Source: Streptosporangium sandarakinum (GTDB taxonomy: Bacteria > Actinomycetota > Actinomycetes > Streptosporangiales > Streptosporangiaceae). Taken from it: a stretch of 64,000 nucleotides of DNA. The notes beneath the pieces were generated by a model, which saw only the letters and a program-made list of their open reading frames with translations, was not told the origin of the DNA and ran no database searches. Shown here one piece after another: positions 34,097 to 43,286 of the stretch. Every line of letters begins with the position of its first letter. The stretch's first letter is position 1. Location: the NCBI RefSeq assembly GCF_013409935.1, contig NZ_JACCCO010000002.1, positions 868,001 to 932,000 on the forward strand, read 5' to 3'. Position numbers and translations under genes: made by a program.

Positions 34097-34975
34097 TCAG
34101 GCGCACTTTCCCTTGAGCCACTTGTGGTAGGCGTCGGTGAAGGTGGTGGCCACGCGCTTCGGTCCCTGATCGAGGACGCTCTGCCACTTGGCGGTGTTCC
34201 CGGTCCAGGCGGGCGGCGGCTCCTCCCATTCGACGCTGTCCGTCCACACCGGCCTGTTACGGAGAACGTTCGAGAGGCCCTGGGCGTTGACGCGGCTCTG
34301 AAGCTCGGCCCAGATCGCGGAGTCGTGCGAGTAGACCATGATCTCCTGGGCGCCGTAGTTCTCCTTGATCGGTCCGAGGATCTCCGACCAGGCCCGGGAC
34401 TTGATCGCCGCGTCCCCGTTGAACAGGGACTGCTTGGCCGCCGGCTTGATCTCGACGAGCGCGATCATGTTCCTGGAACGCATGGCGCTCAGCCACTCCC
34501 GGAACGTGTAGACGGTCTCCCCGACGTACACGCCCCGGTTGATGCGCCGCCCCTGGAGCTTGTCGTCGCCGGCGGCCCACCAGATCTGGTTGACGGGTTT
34601 CTTCACCCCGGTCAGGCCCCAGGTCGAGTCGTTGTGCCACATGACCGCCTTGGTGCCGTCCCTGGTGAGTTGCAGGTCGGCCTCCACCCCGGCGGCACCC
34701 CAGTTCTTCTGCTGTTGGATGCCGGTCGGGTGGTTGGGCTGGCGGACCTGGTCCCGGTTCCACGTGTCGGAGCCGTTCGCCCCGCTGGGATAGCCGCCGT
34801 GGCCGAAGATCAGAGGGCAGGCGGGCAGCGCCGCCGCGGCGGCGGGAGCGGCGGGAGCGGCGGGCAGGAGGGTCGCCGTGGTGCCGACGACGAGGGCCGC
34901 GAACACGCCGCGAACGGACGAGAGACGCAGCGGGGCATCGCCGGTCGGGAAGGTGCGGGAGTACGGAGATCTCAA
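34097..34975 (-). CDS. Secreted glycerophosphodiester phosphodiesterase (GDPD) family protein
   Basis: 292 residues. After a probable signal peptide (LRLSSVRGVFAALVVGTTATLLPA, APAA run) the GDPD motifs appear: LIFGHGGYPSGANGSDTWNRD (first catalytic His), GAAGVEADLQLTRDGTKAVMWHND (metal-binding Glu and Asp, second His) and ALVEIKPAAKQ. The usual HRG is HGG here. It would hydrolyse glycerophosphodiesters or teichoic-acid-like polymers outside the cell. The TTG at 34975 is my start, with AGCAGG upstream; the reading frame stays open further upstream but runs into repeat copy B. The gene sits between two inverted 250-bp repeats. Confidence 0.75.
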   Translation of the reverse strand: MRSPYSRTFPTGDAPLRLSSVRGVFAALVVGTTATLLPAAPAAPAAAAALPACPLIFGHGGYPSGANGSDTWNRDQVRQPNHPTGIQQQKNWGAAGVEADLQLTRDGTKAVMWHNDSTWGLTGVKKPVNQIWWAAGDDKLQGRRINRGVYVGETVYTFREWLSAMRSRNMIALVEIKPAAKQSLFNGDAAIKSRAWSEILGPIKENYGAQEIMVYSHDSAIWAELQSRVNAQGLSNVLRNRPVWTDSVEWEEPPPAWTGNTAKWQSVLDQGPKRVATTFTDAYHKWLKGKCA

Positions 34976-35737
34976 GGGGACCTGCTTTCGGTTCAGGAGG
35001 CCGACTCCAGCCTCCCAGCGGCCCCAAAGATCCACAACCTCTCCGAGGCTCCTTCGGCAGCGGCAGGACGCTGGCACGAGCGGGTCGTACGACTCGGCGG
35101 ATGGACGCCAGGGGCCGTGTCGAGGCCGTTCACCGGCGATCACCGCGATCCACGACCACCGACCCGCCATCGGCGGGAGCCAGGTTGTACGGCGGTGCGT
35201 CATGCATGCGGGCCCTGCGAGGATGCCCCAAGCCCATGCGGGCTCCCGCAGCCGACCCATCGAAGAAGGGCGGCTACGGCGGGGATCGTGGGCGGCCAGA
35301 AAGCGAGGGGCTACGGCGCCCGGCCCTGCGCTCTCCCCCGCCAGTGTGGCCGCAAGGCTACGGCGACCCGCCCTGAGCCAGGAGCAACAGATGGCTTCAG
35401 CATCGGCGAGGACCACGGGCCGGCGGAAAGGGAGAAGCTACGGCGAGCGGGCTGTACGAACCGGTCGGACATGGCGCGGAGGTGGGTGGGTGTTCCGGCC
35501 GGCTTCAAAACGCCGGAAACCACCGCGCCCGAGGCCAGGCCGAAGGCCGGAGACCACCGGATCCCAGCCACAACGCCGGCCGGAACACCCACCCGCCGCA
35601 GCGCGAACAAATGACCGGCCCGGCAAGCGTAAAACCGCCCAATCCCAGGAAAAACTCCCAAGCAGGAAAAGGCTCAGCCTGAACGGCCGGAACGCCCACC
35701 GCGGCGCGGAAAGCCCCGCCCCGGGGAAGGGACCCGC
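34976..35737. other. 762-bp region with repeat copy B and a GCTACGGCG motif series
   Basis: No gene is supported between the GDPD start and the VanW stop. Repeat copy B occupies 35356-35605. The motif GCTACGGCG occurs four times in the same direction, at 35273, 35310, 35357 and 35437; the last two belong to the repeat. The remainder (34985-35270) shows nothing recognisable. Confidence 0.65.
35356..35605 (-). repeat. Copy B of the 250-bp inverted repeat
   Basis: Reverse-complement partner of 33331-33580, sharing long identical blocks such as AGCCAGGAGCAACAGATGGC and CCGGCTTCAAAACGCCGG. Its internal 23-bp arms carry one mismatch. Together the copies bracket about 1.8 kb, including the pseudogene and the GDPD gene. 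Confidence 0.85.
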
Positions 35738-37807
35738 CTAGTCCGCCTGCTCCCGTTCCGAGTCGGAGGCGGGCGTGGAGTTGCAGGTCAGGTTGGTCTC
35801 GGGTTTGTAGACGACCTTCCTGGTCTCCCGCTTGACCTCCCGGTCGTCCTGCTTGAAGATCCGGGTCACGTCGATCGAGAACCCCTGCTGGCCGGTCATC
35901 GGGATGCAGTCGGGCCCGCTGCCGGTCGCGTTCTCGAAGGGCGTGAAGTCGTAGCGGTCGGAGGAGACCGACTCGACGTCGTATCGCCGGGTGCTCCAGA
36001 AGGAGACCGTGACCGAGGTGGTGGTCGTCGAGGTCTTCACCAGCACGCCGTACTTCGAGTCGTTCTTCCAGCGGAAGTCCGGCGCGGGCCAGGAGACCGT
36101 GGACTCCCGCCCCGCCGGGTAGCGCGAGATGTAGAACTCGTGCGGCACGTGCTGGACGTCCTCCAGGCCGCCGAAGAACACCGCGTTGTACATGGTGGTG
36201 ACGAACTGGGAGATGCCACCGCCCACGGAGTCGATCAACCGGCCGTTCTGGATCATGGGAGCCGGGACGAAGCCCCGGGCCGTGTCGCGCTGGCCGATGA
36301 CGCCGTTGAGGGAGAAGATCTCGCCGGGCTTGACGAGGTAGCCGTCCAGGAGCCGGGCGATCGTGCGGATGTTGGTCACCCGGGGCTGGCAGCAGGGGAA
36401 GTTCGTGGTGAACTCGCTGATCTTCTCCTTGATCCCGAGCCCCCGCGCCTCCGCCTCGGAGATCCGCGGCTGGACGGTCGTCAGCGTGACGGGGATCGTA
36501 CGGCTGCCGCCCTCGGCGACCATCCGGGCGACCGACTGGGCGAGCCGGTGGTCGTCGACGCCCTTGCCCCGGCGGCCGGGGACCAGCCGGGGCTTGCCCC
36601 CGACGATCTCGAAGGTCGGCTCCCGGGGGGCCAGCGCCGGATCGACGAGCTTCTTCTCGACGGTCGCCACCGCGTTGGCGGCGTCGAACGCGGGGCGCAT
36701 GCCGCCCGCGCCGTCGGGTTCGAAGGACAGGTGGGCGGCGAGGGTCTCGGCGTCGAGCCGGGCCTGCCTGCCGGAGTGGGTGAGGGTGACCGGGCCGGCC
36801 ACGGCCTTGTCCGCGTCGGCCGCGACCCGCTTGACGATCGCGGCCGTGACCTCGGGCCTGACCGTCGAGACGGGCAGCTCGACCTCCCGGGCGGGGCCGA
36901 GGAACGCCTTCTCGATGGCGCGGGCGGCGGCCTCCCGGTCCAGCTTCCGGCCGGATGCCGGGGTGACGGCCACGGGCTTGAGGCCCTCGAAGGTGACGGC
37001 CCCCTCCCGCACCTCGACGTCGACCTTCCTGGCCAGGGCCTCGACGGTGGAGTCCAGGAGTTCGGGCTCGACGCTGACCTTGGGCTTCAGGTCGGTGGTG
37101 GCGGTCAGTGCCCGCCAGACCTGGGTCGGGCTGGGAAAGCCGCTGGACGCCTGGTCGATGGTCGAGACGACGTCGAACTCCAGCCCGGCCTTGCCGGGGT
37201 CGATCGCGTACTTCTTGCCCGCGGCCCGGACGACCACGTCCTTGGCCTCGTCGTCGGCCAGCTCGTCCCTGAGCCGGTCGGCGGCCTCGGTGGCGGTCAG
37301 CCCGCCGATGGGGACGCCGTGGACCCGGGTGCCGGGCAGCATCTTCCCGGACATGAAGATCGCAGCGGCGGCGTAGGCGGCGCCGACCAGCACCGCGAGG
37401 GCCAGGACCGCGGCGATGATCCGGCGGAGCCGCCGCGGGGGCGGGTTCTCCTCGCCGGAAGAGGACGGCTCGGGCCTCGCCGGGCCGCCTCCGGGAGCCA
37501 GGGACGGTTCGTCCCGCAGGGTCCGCTGCTGCAGGGAGCTCTCGGGCTGGGCGGCCACCCGCCAGGGCTGGGCGGCCGGGGTCACGGGCGGCAGGCCGCC
37601 CGGCCGGCCGGTCTGCCCGGCGGCGCCGGAGGGCTGTGCCGGGGCGGAAGGACCGAAGATGTCGGGTGAGACGCCCGGGGGCAGGCGCGAGCCGTTTCCG
37701 GAAACCGGGGCGATGCCGCGGGCTCCCGGGCGGACGGGCCGGGTGGGAAGGGGCACCGCCGCGAACGGGTCGGTCGGCGGGTCCGTCGGTGATCCGGCGT
37801 TCCCCAC
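35738..37807 (-). CDS. VanW family protein with peptidoglycan-binding (PG_binding_4) domains
   Basis: 689 residues. A Pro/Gly-rich cytoplasmic N-terminus (1-125) precedes a membrane anchor (RRLRRIIAAVLALAVLVGAAYAAAAIFM, about 130-157). Extracellular repeats of a PG_binding_4-like fold follow (LPGTRVHGVPIGGLTATEAADRLRDEL, a second near 250, a third near 360), then the VanW domain (NFPCCQPRVTNIRTIARLLDGYLVKPGEIFSLNGVIGQRDTARGFVPAP, then SVGGGISQFVTTMYNAVFFGGL). VanW proteins accompany some vancomycin-resistance operons, but their activity is unknown; no vanHAX genes are here. GTG 37807 has AGGAGG about ten bases upstream. Confidence 0.88.
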   Translation of the reverse strand: MGNAGSPTDPPTDPFAAVPLPTRPVRPGARGIAPVSGNGSRLPPGVSPDIFGPSAPAQPSGAAGQTGRPGGLPPVTPAAQPWRVAAQPESSLQQRTLRDEPSLAPGGGPARPEPSSSGEENPPPRRLRRIIAAVLALAVLVGAAYAAAAIFMSGKMLPGTRVHGVPIGGLTATEAADRLRDELADDEAKDVVVRAAGKKYAIDPGKAGLEFDVVSTIDQASSGFPSPTQVWRALTATTDLKPKVSVEPELLDSTVEALARKVDVEVREGAVTFEGLKPVAVTPASGRKLDREAAARAIEKAFLGPAREVELPVSTVRPEVTAAIVKRVAADADKAVAGPVTLTHSGRQARLDAETLAAHLSFEPDGAGGMRPAFDAANAVATVEKKLVDPALAPREPTFEIVGGKPRLVPGRRGKGVDDHRLAQSVARMVAEGGSRTIPVTLTTVQPRISEAEARGLGIKEKISEFTTNFPCCQPRVTNIRTIARLLDGYLVKPGEIFSLNGVIGQRDTARGFVPAPMIQNGRLIDSVGGGISQFVTTMYNAVFFGGLEDVQHVPHEFYISRYPAGRESTVSWPAPDFRWKNDSKYGVLVKTSTTTTSVTVSFWSTRRYDVESVSSDRYDFTPFENATGSGPDCIPMTGQQGFSIDVTRIFKQDDREVKRETRKVVYKPETNLTCNSTPASDSEREQAD

Positions 37808-37950
37808 AGCCCCGGCTCCTCCTGCGTCCCGCGTCCGGCTCTTCCTGCCGCAACCCTAAACCAGAACCACCGGCGAAGCTCCGGAAAGACGTAACAATTG
37901 GTCTCTCACGTGCCTCTCAGGCTGTTTCCCACCGGAACGCCGCAGCCGGG

Positions 37951-37987
37951 CTCCGGGGCGCCGGGAAACACTCTCGGCGCCCCGGAG
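37951..37987 (-). terminator. Hairpin ending the gat operon
   Basis: CTCCGGGGCGCCG (37951-37963) and its exact complement (37975-37987) around an 11-nt loop, five bases past the gatB stop. No T-run. Confidence 0.65.
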
Positions 37988-37992
37988 GGACG

Positions 37993-39498
37993 CTACTCGG
38001 AGACGCCGAGCTTCTCCAGGATGAGCTCGCGGGCGCGGGCCGCGTCGGCCTTGCCGCGGCTGGCCTTCATGACACCGCCGACCAGCGCGCCGACCGCGGC
38101 GATCTTGCCGCCCCGGACCTTGTCGGCCGCGTCGGCGTTGCCCGCCAGCACCTGGTCGATGATCGCCGACAGCTCACCCTCGTCGTTGACGATCTGCAGG
38201 CCGCGCGCGGCCACGACCTCGTCCGGGGTGCCCTCGCCGTTCAGCACGCCCTCCAGCACCTGGCGGGCCAGCTTGTCGTTCAGCGCGCCGCCGGCGACCA
38301 TCGCGCACACCCGGGCGATCTCGTCGGGGGTGATGCGCAGCTCCCGCAGCGGCACCCCGGCCTCGTTGGCGCGGCGGGCCAGCTCGCCCATCCACCACTT
38401 GCGGGCGTCCGCGGGCGGGGCGCCGGCCGCGACCGTCGCCTCGACCAGGTCGATGGCGTCGGCGTTGTGCATGGACTGCATGTCGAGGTCGGACACGCCC
38501 CACTCCCGCTGCAGCCGCTTGCGCCGCGCGCCGGGCAGCTCCGGCAGAGACGCCTTGAGCTCGGCGACCCAGGCGGGGTCAGGGGCGATCGGCACCAGGT
38601 CGGGCTCGGGGAAGTAGCGGTAGTCCTGCGCCTCCTCCTTGGACCGTCCGGGCGTGGTGGAGCCGGTGTCCTCGTGGAAGTGGCGGGTCTCCTGGATGAT
38701 CCGGCCGCCGCCGGCCAGGACGGCCGCCTGGCGCTCGATCTCGCCGCGGACGGCGCGCTCGACGCTGCGCAGCGAGTTGACGTTCTTGGTCTCGGTACGG
38801 GTGCCCCACTCCGAGGAGCCACGCGGCATGAGGGAGACGTTCACGTCGAACCGCATGGAGCCCTCCTCCATGCGCACGTCCGAGACGCCGAGGCCGCGGA
38901 CGAGCTCGCGCAGCTCGGTGCCGTAGGCGCGGGCGACCTCGGGGGCGAGCCGGTCGGTGCCCGGGATCGGCTTGGTGACGATCTCCACCAGCGGGATGCC
39001 GGCCCGGTTGTAGTCGACGATCGAGTAGTCGGCGCCGTGGATGCGGCCGGTCGCGCCGCCCACGTGGGTGGACTTGCCGGTGTCCTCCTCCAGGTGGACC
39101 CGCTCGATCTCGACCCGCACGACCTCGCCGTTCACCTCGACGTCGAGGTAGCCGTCGAAGCACAGCGGCTCGTCGTACTGGCTGATCTGGTAGTTCTTCG
39201 GCATGTCCGGATAGAAGTAGTTCTTCCGGGCGAAGCGGCACCACTCGGCGATCGAGCAGTTGAGGGCCAGGCCGATGCGGATCGTCGCCTCGATGGCCGC
39301 GGCGTTGGCCGTCGGCAGCGCGCCGGGCAGGGCCAGGCAGACCGGGCAGACGTGCGTGTTCGGCGGGGCGCCGAACGTGGTCGGGCAACCGCAGAACATC
39401 TTCGACGCCGTGCCGAGCTCGACGTGCGTCTCCAGGCCGAGCACCGGCTCGAAGCGCTCCAGCGCCTCGTCGTACGGCATCAGCGTTTCCGTGTTCAC
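37993..39498 (-). CDS. gatB: Aspartyl/glutamyl-tRNA amidotransferase subunit B
   Basis: 501 residues. GatB phosphorylates and amidates misacylated Glu-tRNA(Gln) or Asp-tRNA(Asn), using ammonia from GatA. The N-terminal cradle ([39 protein letters not shown] with the Zn cysteines, [19 protein letters not shown]) and the C-terminal helical and YqeY tail ([23 protein letters not shown]) are present. I take GTG 39498, as the family normally has a few residues before the [16 protein letters not shown] segment; ATG 39480 is the alternative. It is separated from gatA by two unrelated genes, which is unusual. Confidence 0.93.
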   Translation of the reverse strand: MNTETLMPYDEALERFEPVLGLETHVELGTASKMFCGCPTTFGAPPNTHVCPVCLALPGALPTANAAAIEATIRIGLALNCSIAEWCRFARKNYFYPDMPKNYQISQYDEPLCFDGYLDVEVNGEVVRVEIERVHLEEDTGKSTHVGGATGRIHGADYSIVDYNRAGIPLVEIVTKPIPGTDRLAPEVARAYGTELRELVRGLGVSDVRMEEGSMRFDVNVSLMPRGSSEWGTRTETKNVNSLRSVERAVRGEIERQAAVLAGGGRIIQETRHFHEDTGSTTPGRSKEEAQDYRYFPEPDLVPIAPDPAWVAELKASLPELPGARRKRLQREWGVSDLDMQSMHNADAIDLVEATVAAGAPPADARKWWMGELARRANEAGVPLRELRITPDEIARVCAMVAGGALNDKLARQVLEGVLNGEGTPDEVVAARGLQIVNDEGELSAIIDQVLAGNADAADKVRGGKIAAVGALVGGVMKASRGKADAARARELILEKLGVSE

Positions 39499-39615
39499 TG
39501 GTCGCTCACCACTCCTCATTCGTTGCGCGGAGCGCTCGTGCCTCGCACTCCACTCCACTCACTGCGTCGGGTTCTCTCCCGCTCACTGGTCGCTCACCAC
39601 TCCTCATTCGTTGCG
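39495..39615. repeat. Two direct 33-bp copies upstream of gatB
   Basis: An identical 33-bp sequence (beginning TCACTGGTCGCTCACCACTC and ending ATTCGTTGCG) occurs at 39495-39527 and 39583-39615, 88 bases apart. The first copy overlaps the gatB start codon; a further TCGCTCAC lies at the stop of the DUF4276-like gene. The spacer has CACTCCACTCCACTCACT runs. Confidence 0.85.
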
Positions 39616-39626
39616 AGCGTTGTCGC

Positions 39627-40208
39627 TCACAGGTAACCAAGTCCTTTTAGTGCGTTCCGCGTCTCGGCCACCCAGTCCGCGTAGGCGGGCACCTGGGCCA
39701 GCACGCCGAGATCGATGTTCCGTCCGATGTACTGGAAGTAGTCGCGCAGGGGCTTGCCCCGCCGGGGGACGGTCGCGGCCAGGACCTCGCCCGGGTCCGC
39801 GATCCTGGCGACGTCACGAGGCCGGGCGGGCAGCCGGCTGAGGTCGCTTCCCTCCAGTTTCGCCCATACCGCGGGGTCGGCGAGCAGCCACGCGTCGGTG
39901 TCGCCCAGGCTGACCACCGGAACCAGGTAGTGGGAGTGATACCGGACGCCGTCGGCCCGCCCGCCGATCTTGCCGCGCTCCCACTCGACGTTGTGCGTGA
40001 ACAGCAGGTGGCAGTCGGCCGCGAGCTCCTGCATCGCGGCGACCACGCGGTCGCGGCCGCAGGTCACGACCTCCGTCGCCTCGACGTCGACCACGTGGGG
40101 CGACATCCAGGTCAGCTCCCGGAGCTGCCGGGTGATCACGATGCCGAGGAAGCTCTCGGCGGCCTCCCCCTCCGCGATCAGACCGGGGACCAGCGAGCGG
40201 GGCGTCAT
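39627..40208 (-). CDS. DUF4276/TOPRIM-like protein paired with an AAA ATPase
   Basis: 193 residues. The start LVPGLIAEGEAAESFLGIVITRQL matches the EG-x-x-E-x-F opening of DUF4276/TOPRIM-type nuclease-like proteins, and the later DTDAWLLADPAVW matches their conserved E/D-x-WLLADPxAW block, followed by a P-x-x-PGEVLA helix and an aromatic C-terminal region. The usual second acidic motif is not clear (HLLFTHNVEW instead). It overlaps the ATPase gene by four bases (ATGA), so the two are co-translated. By analogy with AAA plus TOPRIM pairs it may be the effector of a defence module; this is inference, and the protein could be inactive. Confidence 0.62.
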   Translation of the reverse strand: MTPRSLVPGLIAEGEAAESFLGIVITRQLRELTWMSPHVVDVEATEVVTCGRDRVVAAMQELAADCHLLFTHNVEWERGKIGGRADGVRYHSHYLVPVVSLGDTDAWLLADPAVWAKLEGSDLSRLPARPRDVARIADPGEVLAATVPRRGKPLRDYFQYIGRNIDLGVLAQVPAYADWVAETRNALKGLGYL

Positions 40209-41293
40209 GCCGCCGCGCCGAGGTACTCGCGGACCTGCCGGGGCGAGACGAACGTGCCCGGCTCGCCGTACGGCTGGACCGACTTGGCCACGGTCACCCG
40301 CGACACCCGGTCGTTGTCGGGGTCGACGCGGACGGCGGTGTCGAGGAAGGTCAGCGCGTCCGGGTCGGCGCGGTAGGTCTCGGCCACCACCGCCGGGGAG
40401 TGGCTGGTGACGATCACCTGCCGGAACGGCTCGGCGCCCCCGGGCATGGCGACCCGCTGCCGGACGCGCCGGAGCAGCTCGCCGACGCGGGCGGGGTGCA
40501 CGCCGCTCTCGATCTCCTCCACCAGGAGCGTGCAGGGGTGGTCGGGGTCGTGCAGGGCCGCCAGCAGGGCGAGGACCCGCAGGGTGCCGTCCGACAGCAG
40601 CGCGGCCGGCGCCGGCCCCTGGCCGTCGAAGACCAGGTCGAAGGAGCACTCTCCCCGCTCGACGTGGGGCACCAGACCGGCCACGCCGGGAACGACCCCG
40701 GCGAGGTCGGCCACCAGGTCGGCCATCGCCGCCGTCCCGGCCATCCGGGCGAGCACCGCGGCGAGGTTGGTGCCGTCGCCGGTGAGCGGCCCGGTGCCGG
40801 CCGGGACGCTCCTGCGGCGCATGGCCCGCGGCGAGGGCGCGTGCCTGCGCCACGCCCGCACCGTACGGTGGGGCGTGGTCTCCGGCTCCGGGTCCTCCAC
40901 CACCAGCTCCAGCAGCTCCTCCGGGATCTGCCGGACCGCGTGGCTGACGACCGGGCCGCTGGCCCGGGGGATCCGCAGCACCATCTCGGCGCCCGCGTCG
41001 ATCCGGATCGGCAGCAGCGCGCCGGGTTCCGGGGCGACCAGGGCCTCGACCGAGACGACGAAGCCCGGCACCGGGGTGCCGCGCGCCACCCGGTGGAACT
41101 GCTCGGCGGGCAGCCCGCGGGCCGCGCCCGTCAGCCCGCCGGACCCGGCGACCTCGTCGGCGACGAACCCCAGGGCGTCGAACAGGTTCGACTTGCCGCT
41201 GGCGTTGGGACCGACCAGCACCAGGAAGGGCGGCACGTCGAGGTCGAAGTTCAAGAATGACTTGAACCCGTCGATCTCGATCCGAGTGATCAT
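40205..41293 (-). CDS. AAA ATPase of the AAA_21/OLD-like type
   Basis: 362 residues with a split ABC/SMC-type nucleotide-binding fold: Walker A GPNASGKS (residues 28-35) after ITRIEIDGFKSFLNFDLDV, a signature-like LLSDGTLRVLALLAAL (232-247), Walker B CTLLVEEIESGVHP (254-266) and the H-loop VTSHSPAVV (His298). The middle is a variable insertion rather than a long coiled coil, as in AAA_21/OLD ATPases. The start at 41293 follows GGGGGAG. It stands 50 bases after gatA and overlaps the DUF4276-like gene. ATPases of this class sense phage or DNA and gate a partner nuclease in several defence systems; the role here is inferred. Confidence 0.82.
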   Translation of the reverse strand: MITRIEIDGFKSFLNFDLDVPPFLVLVGPNASGKSNLFDALGFVADEVAGSGGLTGAARGLPAEQFHRVARGTPVPGFVVSVEALVAPEPGALLPIRIDAGAEMVLRIPRASGPVVSHAVRQIPEELLELVVEDPEPETTPHRTVRAWRRHAPSPRAMRRRSVPAGTGPLTGDGTNLAAVLARMAGTAAMADLVADLAGVVPGVAGLVPHVERGECSFDLVFDGQGPAPAALLSDGTLRVLALLAALHDPDHPCTLLVEEIESGVHPARVGELLRRVRQRVAMPGGAEPFRQVIVTSHSPAVVAETYRADPDALTFLDTAVRVDPDNDRVSRVTVAKSVQPYGEPGTFVSPRQVREYLGAAA

Positions 41294-41342
41294 GCCGCCG
41301 CTCCCCCCCTGTCGCGCCCGTCGCCGTTTTCCCCGAATGCCC

Positions 41343-42833
41343 TTACAGCGCCGGGGCCTTGGACAGCAGGGCGCCGCCCCAGCGCGACTCCAGGGCGTTC
41401 TCCACCGCGGCGGCGACCCGGTAGCAGCGGTCGTCGCCGAGCACCGGGGCCATGATCTGCAGGCCGACCGGCAGCCCGTCCTCGTCGGCCAGGCCGCACG
41501 GCACCGAGATCGCCGCGTTGCCGGCCATGTTGGCCGGGATGGTGCACAGGTCGGCGAGGTACATCGCCATCGGGTCGTCGGCGCGCTCACCGATCGGGAA
41601 CGCCGTGGTCGGCGTGGTGGGCGAGACGAGCACGTCCACCTGACCGAAGGCCGCCTCGAAGTCGCGGGCGATCAGCGTGCGGACCTTCTGCGCCTGGCCG
41701 TAGTAGGCGTCGTAGTAGCCGCTGGACAGCGCGTAGGTGCCGAGGATGATGCGCCGCTTGACCTCGGGGCCGAACCCGGCGGCCCGGGTCAGCGCCATGA
41801 CGTCCTCGGCGCTGCGCGTGCCGTCGTCGCCGACGCGCAGGCCGTACCGCATGGCGTCGAAGCGGGCGAGGTTGGACGAGCACTCCGACGGCGCGATGAG
41901 GTAGTACGCCGGCAGGGCGACGGTGAACGACGGGCAGGAGACCTCGACGACCTTGGCGCCGAGCGACTCCAGCAGCTCCACCGTCTCGTGGAAGCGGGCG
42001 AGCACGCCCGGCTGGTAGCCCTCGCCGCCGAACTCCTTGACCACGCCGATGCGCAGCCCCGCCACGTCGCCCTGGCGGGCGGCCTCGACGACGCTCGGCA
42101 CCGGGGCGTCGATGGACGTCGAGTCGAGCGGGTCGTGTCCGGAGAACGCCTCCTGCAGCAGCGCGGCGTCCATGACGTTGCGGGCGAACGGGCCCGGGGT
42201 GTCCAGGGAGCTCGCGAAGGCGATCAGGCCGTAGCGGGAGGAGCCGCCGTAGGTCGGCTTCATGCCGACGATGCCGGTGACCGCGGCGGGCTGACGGATC
42301 GAGCCGCCGGTGTCGGTGCCGGTGGACAGCGGCGCCTCGTAGGCGGCGACCGCGGCCGACGAGCCGCCGGAGGAGCCGCCCGGGATGCGTGACAGGTCCC
42401 ACGGGTTGCGGGTGGGGCCGTAGGCGGAGTTCTCGGTGGAGGAGCCCATCGCGAACTCGTCGAGGTTGGTCTTGCCGAGGATCACCAGCCCGGCCTCGCG
42501 CAGCCGCCGCGTCACCGTCGCGTCGTACGGCGGGCGCCAGCCTTCGAGGATCTTCGAGCCGGCGGTGGTCGGCATGTCGGCGGTGGTGAAGACGTCCTTG
42601 TGCGCGATCGGCACGCCCGCGAGCGGGCCGAGGCGCTCCCCGGCGGCCCGGCGGGCGTCGACGGTGCGGGCCTGCTCCAGGGTCGTCTCGGCGTCGACGT
42701 GGAGGAAGGCGTTGACCTGTGGCTCCACCGCGGCGATCCGGTCGAGGTGGGCCTGGGCGACCTCGACGGCCGAGACCTCGCCCGAGGCGATCAGCGCGCC
42801 GAGCTCGGCGGCGGTCTTGTGAGTGAGGCTCAT
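41343..42833 (-). CDS. gatA: Aspartyl/glutamyl-tRNA amidotransferase subunit A
   Basis: 496 residues, amidase-signature family. The Ser-cisSer-Lys triad is visible: the lysine in [11 protein letters not shown], and the serines in [17 protein letters not shown] and [14 protein letters not shown]. It releases ammonia from glutamine for GatB. Start ATG 42833 overlaps the gatC stop by four bases. The C-terminal half is the usual GatA length and composition. Confidence 0.95.
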   Translation of the reverse strand: MSLTHKTAAELGALIASGEVSAVEVAQAHLDRIAAVEPQVNAFLHVDAETTLEQARTVDARRAAGERLGPLAGVPIAHKDVFTTADMPTTAGSKILEGWRPPYDATVTRRLREAGLVILGKTNLDEFAMGSSTENSAYGPTRNPWDLSRIPGGSSGGSSAAVAAYEAPLSTGTDTGGSIRQPAAVTGIVGMKPTYGGSSRYGLIAFASSLDTPGPFARNVMDAALLQEAFSGHDPLDSTSIDAPVPSVVEAARQGDVAGLRIGVVKEFGGEGYQPGVLARFHETVELLESLGAKVVEVSCPSFTVALPAYYLIAPSECSSNLARFDAMRYGLRVGDDGTRSAEDVMALTRAAGFGPEVKRRIILGTYALSSGYYDAYYGQAQKVRTLIARDFEAAFGQVDVLVSPTTPTTAFPIGERADDPMAMYLADLCTIPANMAGNAAISVPCGLADEDGLPVGLQIMAPVLGDDRCYRVAAAVENALESRWGGALLSKAPAL

Positions 42834-43129
42834 GCTTCCTCCCCGAGGATGCGCGGAACGCGGAAGCGGTCGTCTTCGACCGCGGGGGCGCCGGCCAGCG
42901 CCTGCTCAGGCGTGAGGCCGGGCCGTACTTCGTCGGGGCGGTAGACGTTGGTGAGCGGGAGCGCGTGCGAGGACGGCGGGATGTCGTCGGCCGCCACCTC
43001 GGCGACGCGGGCGACCGCACCGATGATCACATCGAGCTGGGCGGCGAAGTGGTCGAGTTCCTCGTCGGCCAGCGCCAGCCGGGACAGCCGGGCGAGGTGA
43101 GCGACCTCGTCGCGGGTTATGGCGGACAT
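42830..43129 (-). CDS. gatC: Aspartyl/glutamyl-tRNA amidotransferase subunit C
   Basis: 99 residues from ATG 43129 ([23 protein letters not shown], a helix pair, then the extended [21 protein letters not shown] and the DRFRVPRIL end), the standard GatC. It wraps around GatA and GatB and stabilises the complex. It is the first gene of the gat operon; a longer in-frame start at 43225 would add unconserved residues. Confidence 0.93.
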   Translation of the reverse strand: MSAITRDEVAHLARLSRLALADEELDHFAAQLDVIIGAVARVAEVAADDIPPSSHALPLTNVYRPDEVRPGLTPEQALAGAPAVEDDRFRVPRILGEEA

Positions 43130-43286
43130 GAGTCGTTGAACCCGTCTCGTGGAATGGCAATTGGACACTGTCATCTTAGGGCGCGTGACCCAACGTGCCT
43201 GACCCCTCGCCCCCCACGGCCCCACCCGGAGGCCGGCGCCGCGCCCGGCCCGCGGGCCGGCGCGGGAGGCGGACGGCGGGGCGGTG

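Noticed and set aside
34976-35416. GDPD starting at a GTG or ATG further upstream
   Set aside because: The frame upstream of 34975 runs into repeat copy B and is not protein-like; the signal peptide follows the TTG at 34975.
33331-35605. Insertion sequence or composite transposon around GDPD
   Set aside because: No transposase or target duplication is visible, and the terminal repeats themselves are internal palindromes; only a repeat call is supported.
43130-43225. Longer gatC start at 43225
   Set aside because: The added residues are unlike any GatC; the ATG at 43129 begins the conserved [14 protein letters not shown] sequence.
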